64,000 bases of DNA from Zea mays. Lineage: Eukaryota > Streptophyta > Magnoliopsida > Poales > Poaceae. Below are positions 10,836 through 23,085 of this stretch, one piece after another. How positions within the stretch are numbered: the first letter of the stretch is position 1; each line of letters opens with the position of its first letter. Location: the NCBI RefSeq assembly GCF_902167145.1, contig NC_050097.1, positions 227,435,034 to 227,499,033 of the forward strand. The letters run 5' to 3'. Below the pieces are notes generated by a model. It worked only from the letters and a program-made list of their open reading frames with translations. It was not told the DNA's origin and did not search any database. Made by a program: the position numbers and the translations under genes.

Positions 10836-12603
10836 ATGACAGATTGTGAAGACACCAATAGTCCTTGCACAACCAAAAGCAAAAAGACCAACGCACAGCT
10901 ACAAAGCAACAAGGGAATCAAGATAGTCTCTCTCGACCCCATGACCCCTAAGCAAACGGTTCTAGTCAGCGAAGACCTCCTGCCCAACAAAAAAGAAAGA
11001 CTTCTCTCTTGTCTCAACCGCAACAAGGATGTCTTCGCATGGTCTACCATAGACCTCATCAGGGTCAGTCGCACAATTATTGAGCACAGCTTGGGCATCG
11101 ATTCTTCCATGCGCCCTAAGAAACAAAAGATGCGAAAAATGTCCAATGAAAAAATAGAAGCTGCAAAGGCAGAAGTACATCGTTTACTAGAAGCCAAATT
11201 CATCAAACCAATTGCTTACCCCACCTGGCTCGCCAATGTCATCATGGTGCAAAAGATAAATGAGAAATAGAGAATGTGCATTGACTTCACCAACCTCAAC
11301 AAAGCCTGTCCAAAGGACAATTTTCCTTTGCCAAGAATCGACAAAATTGTCGATTCTGCAGCTGGCTGCGAAGTCATGTCTCTCCTTAATTGCTTCTTGG
11401 GCTATCATCAAATCTATATGAAAGAATAAGACAAGGCCAACACAAGTTTCATTACACCCTTCGACACATATTGTTTCGTGTGAATGCCCGAAGGACACAA
11501 GAATGTCGGGTCAACTTTTTCTCGGCTCACCAAAAGAATTCTCGAAGATCAGATGGGCCACAATGTTTTCACATATGTTGATGACATAGTCGTTGCAAGC
11601 AAAAACAAAGAATACCATCTATCTGACCTCGCAGAAAGATTCGTTAACATGCGCGAGACCCGACTGCGCCTGAACCCAAAAAAAGTGCATATTTGGAGTC
11701 CGCCAAGGCATGATACTTGGCTACCTCATATCGCACAGAGGGATCGAAGCAAACCCCAGCAAAATCCAGGCTATCATGGACATGGCCCTGCCACAATCAA
11801 CAAAACGCATCCAACGACTGACAGGAAGACTAGCTACACTGAACAGATTCATCTGACGATCTGCTGAGCGAAGCCTTCCTTTCCTGAAAACATTATGCAG
11901 AGCCAAGAACTTTACCTGGGACCCAGAGCAAGCCGTGGTTTTCGAGTTCTTAAAACAATATTTATCTGATCTAGCGACATTAACCAGCCTAGAACAGCTC
12001 TGCCCCTACTACTCTTCATTACAGCATAACCTAGCGCAGTAAGCGCAGCCCTGGTACAAGAAAGGTGGAGAGAGGGCAAGACCCACCAATGCCTAGTATA
12101 TTTTATCTCTGAAGTGCTCACCGCCTCTAAATGCAACATGACTGAGTTAGAAAAGATAGCATGCGCCGTCATCATGGCTTCACGCAAGCTAAGACACTAT
12201 TTTGAGGCGCATAAAGTGCGAGTCACTTCAGATCGGGTCTAGGAGACCTATTCAGAAACCCGGAGGCATCCGCCAGAATATCCAAATGGGCAGCCGAACT
12301 CTCTAGTTACAACATCACCTTCGAGCCAAGAACAACAATCAAATCCCAGGCCTTGGTAGATTTCATAGTAGACTGGACAGGGCCTTCGGAGCCGCAGCAG
12401 CTTCGCGTAAAGACTATTTGGACCATCCACTGCGACGGTGCGTGGTGTCATGCGGGCGCCGGCGCTGCAGCAATTATTACATCGCCCATGGGACTCAAAT
12501 ATAGATATGCCGCGCGTCTCTATTTTGCACTGGAATCAGACAAATGCACGAATAATATCGCAGAATACGAAGCCGTCATCCTCGGACTTCGCAAGCTACG
12601 GGG
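10836..12603 (+). pseudogene. Reverse transcriptase and RNase H of the Tat-type element, broken
   Basis: Linker KDVFAWSTIDLIRV (about 11026-11067), finger region AYPTWLANVIMVQKINEK then TAG, MCIDFTNLNKACPKDNFPLP (11276-11335), GYHQIYMKE, then the catalytic motif FTYVDDIVVAS (about 11569-11600), and LTGRLATLNRFI (11815-11850). RNase H remnants follow with several frame changes, including IHCDGAWCHAGAGAAAII (12425-12480), part of a second RNase H domain as found in the Tat lineage, and NNIAEYEAVILGL (12550-12590). Coding stops abruptly at about 12603. Confidence 0.8.
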
Positions 12604-13239
12604 TAAACCTAGGAACCAACATAAAAGATATTTTATATTATTTCACAGATCTAAGTACAAATATGTAATAAATACTTTAATATCTAATCTCGAAATAACC
12701 CTAGGAACCAACATAAAAGTGCACTAGATAAACCTAAACATTAAAATTTGCAATAAAAATTTTACTAAAGAATTAACAAGTCCAATGTCTAACACATTTA
12801 CAAGAATAATAATTAAATATATCTATTAATTGTAACTGATATAAACAATAAAACGAAAACACCAATAAAAGAATCTATTCTATGATTTAATATAAATACT
12901 ACAATATACACTGTCATAGGAATCCTGTCAGAAAACAAACTAAGCAACTAAATAAACAATAACCATTAATTTATGAAAGCATATGTGAATTACAATATAG
13001 ATCAACTAAAGAAAAATAACTAGACTTTATCATACCGTGTGATGATGAGAAAAAATAGGCAGGGCTTTGTTTAGAGCTCCCTAACCCCTAGTATCCTTTC
13101 TATAGATGGTAAACGACTAAAATAAGACAGATTAGGAAGGGTAAATTTTATATAGCACGGGGGACTTGCCGCCCAACAACCGAGCGGCAAGCCCGCTGTT
13201 GGTCGCCCACCAAGCGGCTAGTTATCTATTGCTCGCCCA
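12604..13239. other. AT-rich unassigned region
   Basis: No gene. A short direct repeat, ctaggaaccaacataaaag, occurs at about 12609 and 12700. A GC-rich patch near 13163-13230 has inverted copies of CTTGCCGC/GCGGCAAG. Confidence 0.5.
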
Positions 13240-14086
13240 CTATGATGTGTTTGGTTTGAGGTCAAAGTAACTTGACTTGATCTAGATTGACATATCTGAG
13301 CTCCACCCCCTTGTTCACTTCTCGAGCTTGATCTTGAGCTTTAGACTTACACCACATAACTGTAGATGTTACCTCAAAGGTTGTAAGTCATGTCCTTATG
13401 TAGTGATCCTTGATGCACCAAAACTCTTCTTAACTCAATCAAACTTGACTTTGCAAGTCTTCTTCTTCACCCCTGGCTTTGGGTTTCTGGTCTCCTTTAC
13501 CTTCTCCCGTGCACTCAGTACCTTGAAGCTTTTCTTGCCTCCATCCTTGGCTTGATCGGTTGTCTCTGAGTTACGCACACCGAGTCTCACTTAAGCAATG
13601 TCCATCTTACTTGGTATGTCCATTATCTATAGATAATCCAGTATTTGGACCATCACACGTGTTCACTTGTGTTGAACCTTGTTAGCTTTGCATTAAGCAC
13701 TGTTCAACACTTAGCACACTTGTTAGTCCTTTAATTGGGTTGTCATCCAAACACCAAAACCCACAAGCGAGCTTTCAGTAACTCTACGCCTTATATTTCT
13801 TGGACATGAACGCGGTCGAAATTATAAACTCGAACTAATTTCGAAATCGCATTCACGCATCCGATAAATTTGAATAGCACCGGACTCGACACTTTAGAAG
13901 ATCGCTAAAGTCTAAAGTTCACGAAATATTTTGGACAGTCTAGATAGTTGGAGACAGAGACTATATCGAAATCATGATAGGCGAGGATGTCTAGGATTTA
14001 GATATAGAGATTATTATTCTCATCGATAGCTCGTGCTTAAGTCCATAGTCACTGCTTAACAGGAGGTAAACACCTGGGGTGTTACA
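13240..14086 (-). repeat. LTR-like fragment, minus orientation
   Basis: Read on the minus strand it begins TGTAACACCCCAGGTGTTTA at 14086, a typical start of gypsy LTRs in grasses. No coding capacity. The other end is not resolved and the fragment may be composite. Confidence 0.4.
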
Positions 14087-16411
14087 AGTATTCACCTAGA
14101 GCAAACACTAAAGCGGTCTAACTAACCTAAGCACTTCACAAAGTGAAAGGGAAATGTGCCCTTGGGCCATTTCTAAGTATTTTGGTGATTGAGTGCCAAC
14201 GCAAGTGCTTTTGTGTTGATCTATGCAATGTGGTGAACAAAGTGCAAATCAAGTCAAAAGGTATGTTTCTAGACTTAGTACATTGTTTTTTGGACTAATG
14301 TATTGTGTCTAAGTGCTGGAAACAGGAAAGATTGAATTGGAAATGAGATGGCTTTGTTCAGCCAAAGTCTGCTCAGTCTGGGTGCACCGGACTGTCCGGT
14401 GGCGCACCGGACAATGTCCGGTGCGCCAGGCTGGCTCTGGCGAATAGGCTGCTCTCGGGACTTCGACGGCGGTGTACGGCTATAATTCACCGGACTGTCT
14501 GGTGGTGCACCAGACTGTCCGGTGAGCCGTTCACAGGCGAACTCGTCGCTCTCGGGAGATGATTAACGGCGTATGGCTAAAATTCACCGGTCTGTCCGGT
14601 GGCGCACCGGACTGTTCGGTGAGTCAATAGTCAGCCGGGGCAACGGTCGGCCGAGGATTCCGCGCGTGACGCGTGGCCGAGCCAACGGTCGCATAGGTGC
14701 ACCGGACTGTCCGGTGTGCACCGGAGAGTGTCCGGTGCGCCAACGGCTCTCAGACTCCAACGGTCGGCTTCGCCAAATAAGGAAGGATATCTGCACCGGA
14801 CTGTCCGGTGCGCCAGTCGACAGAAGGCAAGATCTGCCTTCCAGGATTGCTCTCAACGGCTCCTAGCTGCCTTGGGGCTATAAAAGGGACCCCTAGGCGC
14901 ATGGAGGAACAGACCAAGCATTCCTTGAGCACTCTTGATCACTCACACTCCATTCTTGCGCACTTGTTTGACATTCTAGTGATTTGAGCTCCGTTCTAGT
15001 GTGCTAGTCTTTTGAGCTTAAGTCTGGGTCTTGTGTGTGTATTTGCTGTGATCTTAGTGTCTTGTGTGAGTTGCTAATCCCTCCCTTACTCCGTGCTTCT
15101 TTGTGAACTTCAAGTGTAAGGGCGAGAGGCTCCAAGTTGTGGAGATTCCTCGCAAATGGGATCAAGAAAAGCAAGCAAAACACCGTGGTATTCAAGTGGG
15201 TCTTTGGACCGCTTGAGAGGGGTTGATTGCAACCCTCGTCCGTTGGGACGCCACAACGTGGAGTAGGCAAGCGTTGGTCTTGGCCGAACCACGGGATAAC
15301 CATCGTGCCATCTCTGTGATTGATCTCTTGTGGTTATTGTGTTTTGTTGAGACTCCTCTCTAGCCACTTGGCGATTATTGTGCTAACGCTTAATCAAGTT
15401 TTTGTGGCTTAAGTTTCAAGTTCTACAGGATCACCTATTCACCCCCCCTCTAGGTGCTCTCACAAAGCACCTAAGCTAATCGCCGAGTGTTTCTATTAAG
15501 CACTTGGGTGTATGAGCACTTGGAAATGTCTATGCTATGACCTGGAATGTTGCTTGGGCTCCCACACCTCCAAATGGCCAGTCGGGTGAAGTATATATAG
15601 GCCCCAACTCAAATATAGCTGTTGGAAAGGCGTTCTGCAGCTTTCTACGGCACCGGACAGGTGCACCGGTCTGTCCGATGGTGCACCGAACATGCCACGT
15701 GCACTAGCCGTTAAAGGTAGCTGTTTGAGCTTCCGAAGATGGTGCACCGGATGGCCCTATGTGCACCGGACAGCCCATGCTCGCTTGTCGTATTTTGGCC
15801 ATAATTTTTAGCTCCGAACTCCGATTTCGATGATCTTGTACTTTTTGGAAAGCTTATGAAATTATTCTACAACCTAGAGTTGAAGCCATGCCAGTTTGAG
15901 CAAATTTGGCGCACCGAACATCCCATATGCTGCTGCAGTTTTTTTAGCAATTCTGATTTTGTATTGTGGGCATAACTTTTAGCTCCAAACTCTGATTTTG
16001 ATGATCTTGGACTTTTTTAGAAAGCTTATAAAATTATCTACATCTCATAGTTGAAGCCATGTCAGTTTGAGTAGATTTGATTTTGTGAAACGCTTCCAAT
16101 TCAGTCAGCCCTTCCTCTCAACTTTGTCAACTTCACTTTTGTTTTGCAGCTTTGTATCTCACTTCTACTTCTTGATGTGTTGGACTCTTAGCATGTATAA
16201 AGTGTCTTCAATATGACTTTGTAATGCCTTATATGGGTCTTATAATGTCATCTTTGAGGTGTTGCATCCTTAGAGCCTCAGTCCAATCCACTTCGCATCC
16301 TGTGAACTACAACACACAAACACTTGGAAAATACATTGGTCCACAGGTTATGTTGATCATCAAACACCAAAACCTATTGAGATAAATGGCTCGGGGTGCA
16401 TATTCCTTACA
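14087..16411 (-). repeat. Sirevirus-like copia LTR fragment, split by a solo LTR
   Basis: The two parts (14087-14138 and 15468-16411) resemble, in reverse, the LTRs at 23086 and 28051: the same words for the CACTTGGG..GAGTGATT..CACCTAAG region, CACCGG-type motifs, and a minus-strand start TGTAAGGAATATGCACCCC at 16411. Its edge at 16411 is followed by AAGTG, which in related LTRs is part of the uninterrupted sequence GTGAAGTGTAAGG, so it probably inserted into a Prem1-like LTR. The other end is truncated. Confidence 0.65.
14144..15462 (+). mobile_element. Solo LTR, Sirevirus-like (1319 bp), TSD CAAAG
   Basis: Begins TGAAAGGGAAATGTGCCC and ends GGTGCTCTCA. CAAAG is repeated exactly on both sides (14139-14143 and 15463-15467), and the flanks rejoin into one older LTR. 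The same family, in reverse, forms the LTRs at 33163-34392 and 40804-42034. Contains CACCGGACTGTCCGGTG palindromes between about 14385 and 14820 and a TATA-like GCTATAAAAGGG at about 14877. A single LTR with matching TSDs indicates LTR-LTR recombination that removed the interior. Confidence 0.9.
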
Positions 16412-19400
16412 AAGTGTAAGGCTTATCAACAAATAATGGTTAAGGTTGAGCATTGCTTTTAATTAGTTGGTCAAAATTTTATGAGTAGTTACTAAGTATA
16501 AGAGTATACCAACCCAATTAAATAAGAGATCACAATTAATAATAAATCCCACAGTGTAATGCAAATGATAGATTAAGTTTAATTCCATAAGTTAATCATG
16601 TGAGAGTCTTGAGTCGCTCTTAACCATGAGCACGACTGATATACCAGTATTACACTCTGCAGAGGTTGCGCATCTTCACCCATAAGTCGTGTTCCCTTTT
16701 CGCCTAGGGTTGTACGGACCCTTAAACACTTCCAAGGTGAGTTGGTGAGGGTACACTACGAGGCCTTTACAAAGTGTCACACCCACCTTTAAGGAACAAA
16801 GTCGGGTGCATCTCATACATGCGCCAAGAAGACAACATATATAATAACAGTGTATAGAGATAAATGTCACAATAACATCAGAGTATTTATTACATAGCGG
16901 AAGTCTTATTACAAAATGAAAGATAAATATAAAATGAACTAAGGATCATCCTTGGCGCAAAAGTCAACTGAGGAAACGCTACCTAGATCAGATCAAACTC
17001 CTCGCTTTGTGACTCCTCCTGAACCACCTGTTCTTCTCCTGTGGGGGTTTGAGACAGCAAGGGTGAGCTCACACATGATCATAGCTCAACAAGTTGTAGG
17101 GAACCAGTGGGCATGAACTCACCATAGGTGGGAGTTCATGTGATGTGTAAGGCTAATCAACAACAGGGGTTAAAGCTGAGCATTGCTTTTAAATAGTTGG
17201 TCAAAATTTTATTAGCAGTTACTAAATGTAAGTAAATACCAAACCTTAATAAAAGTAATAGAAAAAAATTAATAAATAATCCCATGCATATGCAAATGAC
17301 AAATTGAATTTAAGTTCCATAAATTAATCATCAGAGAGTCATGAGCTGCTCATGACCGCGAGCACAGCTAGTATACCAGTTTTACACTCTGCAGAGGTTG
17401 TACCCTGTAACCACAAGTCATGTTACCTATCTGCCAAGGGGTCACGACTCCCATACACCTCTACCAAGGAAGCGAGGCAGGGCAACACTACGAGGCCTTT
17501 ACAAAGTTCCACTAGCTTCTAACAACCTGCTACAGTTTATGGGAAGCGCACTTGCAAGAATCCCCCGTCTGACCGCCATCGCAGCAAAATCAACCCGAGA
17601 ACCTCCTTGCATGCAACCCCCCTACTGCCCTTGCCCCTTTCGGGTAAGGTAGTCTTCCACTAGCTTTCCTAATTAGTCAGCCAAGGGAGTCCCATTAAAC
17701 CCTTATGGTGGCACGTGTTTCTCAAGTTAAGCTCCATGTTCCAATTAGCATTAATGATCTTGACATGAACATAAATAGAATAAACAAAAGAATTGGAACA
17801 TGGATATAACAAAATATTATCCCAAAACTATGTAAAGCAATAGCAAAACTACCCAAGTGATTCAGGGATAACAAGGTAAAGAGATAAACAATCTAGGGTG
17901 ACCTATCGGGTCCCATCAAAATTAAACCTATGCATGAATAAGTGATATTAAAGAACATTATTAGGTAACAAAAGTGGTCAAGGGCACAACTTGCCTTCAA
18001 TGAGCTCCTGCTCAGCTACTTCTATCTGCTGCTCACTAGGATCCTCAGTCGCAGGCTCTTCTACTCGCATCAATACAAACAAGCACAATATATAGAGGAA
18101 ATTAACATCACACCAAACATACAAACAAAATACATAATAATAATCTACACATTAAAATGAAATCCTAGGAACAGGAATCATAATTTTTGGAGTTATAGAT
18201 TTTAAAATATGAATTTCCAAAGGTTTTATGTGCTTGAAATAGGATTAAGTGAGAAATTATTTTTCTTACTGTTTTCATGTAAAAACAGAGACTCTAAGTG
18301 AGAGAATAATATTACAAAATTTTAGAAACTGGAATGGGTTAATTTGGACTAAAAATAGAATTTCTATGAATTTATCAAGTTCTAGTAATTATTTTCATAT
18401 TAAAATTCCATATTTTAATTCATTTATTCAGTTTAAATCAGTACTAGACTGAGCCTCAAATTCAGAGAAACCCAGGGGGCTCGGGGTAAAATTCCTAGGA
18501 CACAGAGAACAGCTCCCGTGGATGGTGGGTTGATAAAAGGGTTTTCTAGGGTCTCTTTTGCAATTATGGCTCGGCGAAGGAGTACGGGCTAACGTGAGCC
18601 ACCGGATCAAATACGAACGGCCAAGATTATATTGCGGAAGCAATGGACTAGCACGCAATCCATGCAGTCGGATCTAAAACCTATGGCCAAGATCTTATGA
18701 AGCCTTGATCTCATCTAGGCCGAATGATTATCGATCACGCTGTAGAACACCCCGCTGGAACGTTGCGCCAGGACTCACATCTCAGCCCTCTGCCACCAAT
18801 CCAACGGCACAGAGCCCGTCTTCCTCCCCCCCTCTGCGGCGGATGACGGGGAACCGCGTCGCGGCGCCAGACTATACTCCGGCGAGGACAACTTCGACCC
18901 CAGAGCGCCCAATCCTCAATCACCACCGCATACACACACATGGGAATGTATTGAACCGAATGGGAGGATACTCACTGGCTCTGGTAGAACGGAGAGCTCT
19001 GCCCGCGACAGCTAGCGGAACAGCGGCGGCGTTGCGTCGACATCGAGAAATTGATGGCCGGTCCGGCCACCACCTCACTTGATTCCATCGGAAACCCGTC
19101 CGCCAAGGTCCCGGGGGACTCCCGTAACAAGGCCAGCGTTCACCACGGCTTTATCAGCTAGGAACGATGGTGGCGGCACTCTCTCCCCGAGTGGAATACG
19201 GCGGCACAGCGGATGGCACGAAGAACCGGTGGCGAGAAGATGGGGATAGAGAGGGGAGAGGAGAAAGGGGTGCACGAATTCTATTTGTACTCAGTCCGGG
19301 CGAAAGGCCGGTCAGTCCATGCCCGCGAATTCTGCGGCGGAGGAATCGTGCCGACTGTTCGGCCACGACCAGCAGACGGCGCGACGAGATGACAAGTAGG

Positions 19401-20310
19401 GCCCCCGCACCAGTGAGACAGATGCGGGGGCGAAAGAAGGCCTGCGCCCGGGACCTGCACGGCAGTGAATCAGTGAAAGGGGCGCGGCCAGAGACTGCCC
19501 GATGGGGCCGGGTCGTCGGCGCGCGATGGAGGAATAGCGGCATGGGCCGCGCGGTGATGAAGATGAGTGGGCCGAATTGGAGGGAGTCTGGCCCAAGTAA
19601 GTCCCCTTTTCTTTTTATTTTCCTTTCTCTTTTCTTTTAGATTTTCAAATTCAAATTTGAATTCGATTGTAACTGTGAATTATACTCATTTTAAATGTAC
19701 AATTTGAACCTAAATATAGGAGGTTTTATTATTATATTTTTTTGTATTTCTTTATTTCTTTGAATGGCATTTTTCTCCCTTTCCTTTACACCCAAATTTG
19801 CAAACTAGTGTTAAATCCACAAATTTGAATATTAATATATTTCTTTTTATATTCCTTTTATATTGTCACAAAATGCACACCAAATAAAGTCCAACATGAT
19901 GCATAATTTAGTGACATATATTTTATATTTATTTGTTTTCATGTGATGTTCTCATGAAATGATAAATATGGACACCACACATATATACAAAGGAATGTCA
20001 TTTTTTTGTACAAAGTGGGTATTACACAAAGTTCCAGTAGCTTCAAAATAACCCGCTACGATTTCTTGAAGGGCGATATAGGAATCCATCATCCCGAAAG
20101 CCCTCGCATCATGATCGACCCGAGAACCTCCCTATAACCACAACTCCTCTACTGCCCTTGCCCCTTTTAGGTAAGGTAGTCCTCCACTAGCTTTCCTAAT
20201 TAGTCAGCCAAGGGCATCCCATACCACCCTTGTGGTAGCACTATTATCTCAAGTAAAGCTCCATGTTCTAGTTAACCAAAATGATCTTATCATGTACATT
20301 AAACAATCCA
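16412..20310 (-). repeat. Prem1/Tekay-like gypsy LTR fragment, split by a solo LTR of its own family
   Basis: 16412-16774 and 20032 to about 20310 match consecutive parts of the LTRs at 22371 and 45901 (for example AAGGCTTATCAACAAATAA, AGGCCTTTACAAAG and TTCCTAATTAGTCAGCCAAG). It is truncated at both ends. Confidence 0.75.
16775..20026 (-). mobile_element. Solo LTR of a Prem1/Tekay-like gypsy element (3252 bp), TSD CAAAG
   Basis: Plus-strand ends are TGTCACACCC (16775) and GGGTATTACA (20026), so the element reads TGTAATACCC...GGGTGTGACA on the minus strand. CAAAG flanks both sides (16770-16774 and 20027-20031). A GC-rich stretch (about 18700-19580) carries several chance open frames; no gene is called. 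Ends and length match the LTR at 22371-31987 once its insertion is removed. Confidence 0.9.
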
Positions 20311-20474
20311 TCTTGTTATTTACTCTTTTTATTTTGCTGCTTCCAAGGACTTACCTTGAGTAAAGCTTTAAAAGCGCAGAAGGATGTCAAGGACAAAAGT
20401 ACTTGGATAGCCTTCGGTAATCTACGGTCGAAGGTTATCGACTTACGGCATCAGGCATAGAGAAAGATAACATT

Positions 20475-21538
20475 TTGATTTATTTAGTCAACAAGCTGAA
20501 GGAGAGCCAGGCTGAATTAGCGAAGTTTTCCGAAGGGGGCTCAAGAATTTTAAAGTTGGAAGAAGAAAAGAAAGCTGATGTGAAGCGCATTACTGATCTT
20601 GAATCTGCACTGTTAGCGCAAGTGGAGCTACACAAGTCTGAGGTGCTAAAATTAGAGGAAAAACTTGATGAAGTGAGCAAAAATTTTGAAGTTGAAAAAG
20701 AAAAACGTGAGATTGCCAAAACCGAGCGTGGCAGAGTTCAAAGAAATGTCGACGAGCTTCAGACTTCTAAAGAACAATGCTTTTCTATTGCTGCTCACTG
20801 CTGCGGGAGGTTGAAGAACATGTTCGCTAGCAACGGGCTTTTTTGAATAATGAAAACTTTATCTGTGGTGATCCCGAAGGGGCTGTTAAATGGATAGAGG
20901 GTGAAATTGAAGCTTTCGACGAAGTCCTCACTGGTCGAGGAGACTTTTGTGCCTGCGTAGGGGCCCGAGGAGCAGTGTTGTTACTTGAAAAGGCTGGTTG
21001 CGAACATGCAAAGGTTGTAATGCAACCAGACTTCATAGTTTCAGCTAATGATATAAAGGAGCCTTTTGCCGAAGCCATCGCCTTGGGAGGAAAATTTTAT
21101 TCTGAAGTTTGGCTTGGTGGTGGAAGAAAGATAGTGGACGAAGCTATCAAAGAGAGTGAAGAAGAGGTCATTTTGGATACTAGATTCTTATTATTCAGAC
21201 TTTTAGTTTTTGTGATGAAATTACTCTTTTGACTTTTACAGACTCATCGGGCTACCGAAGAGGCCAAGAAAGCTGAAGAAGCTGCACAGTTAGAGAGACA
21301 CATAGGTACATTTTATTTGCCCTTGAATTCTAGCTTCATAATTAATTACCTTCGTAATATGTAACAGAACGACTTTTGTACAACGGAATTTTCTCCACTA
21401 CCAGAACCTTATAATGCCGAAGTCGATCCAGCGTTAAAAGAAATCCTTGCTGAATTCAAGGTTGTGCATGTAGCAATAGACAAAGTTGTTGACAAAGTGC
21501 TGAATGAAGCTGCTGAGGAAGTTCTAATGGAGGACTAA
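20475..21538 (+). pseudogene. Extra ORF (coiled-coil, unknown function) of a Tat-lineage retrotransposon, spliced
   Basis: 20475-20846 encodes a charged heptad-rich helix (KLEEEKKADVKRITDLESAL, KLEEKLDEVSKNFEVEKEKR), clearly coiled coil. After a one-base frame change near 20840 the frame continues with GDPEGAVKWIEGEIEAFDEV, LTGRGDFCACVGARGAVLLL and ALGGKFYSEVWLGGGRKIVD, a conserved block known to me from retroelement proteins of grasses but without assigned function. Two introns are suggested: donor GAG|gtcatt near 21168 with acceptor ttttacag|ACT at 21241, and donor ATAG|gtacat near 21305 with acceptor gtaacag|AAC at about 21368. The last exon ends EVLMED, TAA at 21536-21538. The frame change makes this copy nonfunctional. 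Confidence 0.6.
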
Positions 21539-22074
21539 TAGATTGTTGTAAAGAAATTCTTTTCAATGACATGTTTAAGAAGTCTGTAAAAACATTTCCA
21601 TGAGTGTATCTTGCATTATGTAAAAACAATTGTATTCCCTACATAATTGTAGTGTGTACGATATTTCTTTATGTAGCGTGAAATAAATGTATGTACCGTT
21701 TTTGAGCCGAAGGCGAAAAAACACCTTCCCTTCTTTTCACGCTTCATAAAGAAAAACTTCTTCAGCTGAAGGTCTTGTATTATCATAGAGAATGTTGCCG
21801 CTAGAGACGAAGCATTGTCCCCTTCTTTGCCCTTCTGTCTCCGTTATATAATTTCACAAAAAACATGTATGAAGCCAAAACATTTGATCTCGTTCGTCCT
21901 TTAATGCGCTACCTTAGAGTTAATAAAGGGAGCAATTCCCCTTCTTCTCACTTCATACTTGATGCAAGATAATACGATGCATGATGGTATGATGCGTAAT
22001 GGTATGATCATATGATGCATGATGCTTGGTGCAAGACAGTGATAAAGAAAAGAGGAAAAAAAATTGTAACAAGA

Positions 22075-22296
22075 CTCTGTATTCCTTTGGGAACGACTTT
22101 GGAGTCCTCTACACCTTTACTAGGTGTTTTATTTAAGCTCTGCATCCCCTTAGGAACAACTTTAGAGCTTCTTCATCTTTACTAGATGGTATTTTAAGCT
22201 CTGCATCCCCTTAGAAACGACTTTAGAGCTTCTTCACCTTTACTAGGTGGTATTTTGAGCTCTGCATCCCCTTACGAGCGACTTTGGAGCTTCTTT
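22075..22296 (+). repeat. Tandem repeat, about 61-bp unit, four copies
   Basis: Units begin CTCTG(C/T)AT(C/T)CC at 22075, 22138, 22199 and 22260; each includes GACTTTGGAG/CAACTTTAGAG and CTTTACTAGGTG. The fourth copy is partial. Lies downstream of the extra ORF. Confidence 0.85.
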
Positions 22297-23085
22297 GGCA
22301 TTTTTGTTACACTCGATAGTGTAACCTTAGATTTATTATAGAGTGTCGAAGGATATACCTTCTTTAAGTACGTCACACCCGGATTTAAGGGATAAAGTCG
22401 GGTGCATCTCATATGTGCGCCAAAGAAGAACATCAAATATAATGATAAAGTGTATAGAGATAAATGGCACAAGTATCATTATTACATAGCGGAAGTCTTA
22501 CAAAAACAAATGATAACAATAAAGCAAACTATATATTATTCCTTGGCACCATCAAGCTGACTGCGAGACGTCACCTAGATGAGCTCGTACTCCTCATTAT
22601 ATGGCACCTCTTGGACCACATATTCTTCTCCTGTGGGGGGGTTTATATATCGCAAGTATGAGCTCACAAAAGATCATAGCTCAACAAGTTGTGGGGAATA
22701 ATGTGCATGAACTCACCAAAGGTGGGAGTTCATGTGAAGTGTAAGGCTGATCAACAAATAAGGGTTAAAGTTGAGCAATGCTTTTAATAAGTTGGTCAAA
22801 TTTTATTAGCAGTTACTAACTGTAAGTAGATACCAAACCAGAGTAATGATAGATCAAAATTAATAATAATCCATAATGCGATGCAAATGACAAATTGAAT
22901 TGAGTTCCATAAATTAATTATGTGAGAGTCCTGAGTTGCTCATGACCGCGAGAACGACTAATATACTAGTTTTACACTCTGCAGAGGTTGTACCCTGTAC
23001 CCACAAATCGTGTATCCCATCTAGCCTGGGTTTGCAAGGCCCTTAGACACTGCCGAGGTGAATGCCTAGGGATCCACTACAAGGC

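Larger units (their letters stand above)
7949..12603 (+). mobile_element. Decayed Tat-type Ty3/gypsy element, 3' truncated
   Basis: Order: LTR, primer site TTTGGTGCCCGCC (8524), gag, protease, reverse transcriptase with YVDD, RNase H. Similarity stops at about 12603, before integrase and any 3' LTR, so the element lost its 3' third. Gag and pol carry many stops. The LTR start could be TGTTTGGGCG at 7949 (chosen because it mirrors the CCAACA end) or TGTAACACCC at 7963. Confidence 0.8.
20331..22370 (+). mobile_element. 3' part of a Tat-type gypsy element with extra ORF
   Basis: Contains a coiled-coil extra ORF with apparent introns (20475-21538), then about 500 noncoding bases, then a tandem repeat (22075-22296). 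I recognise this arrangement from maize Tat-lineage elements, which carry an additional ORF outside gag-pol. No gag, pol or LTR ends were identified in the fragment; it is cut on the left by an LTR remnant and on the right by the gypsy LTR at 22371. Confidence 0.55.

Noticed and set aside
18705..19640. Several open frames of 94-157 codons on both strands in a GC-rich block
   Set aside because: They lie inside the solo LTR 16775-20026, overlap one another on both strands and show no domain.
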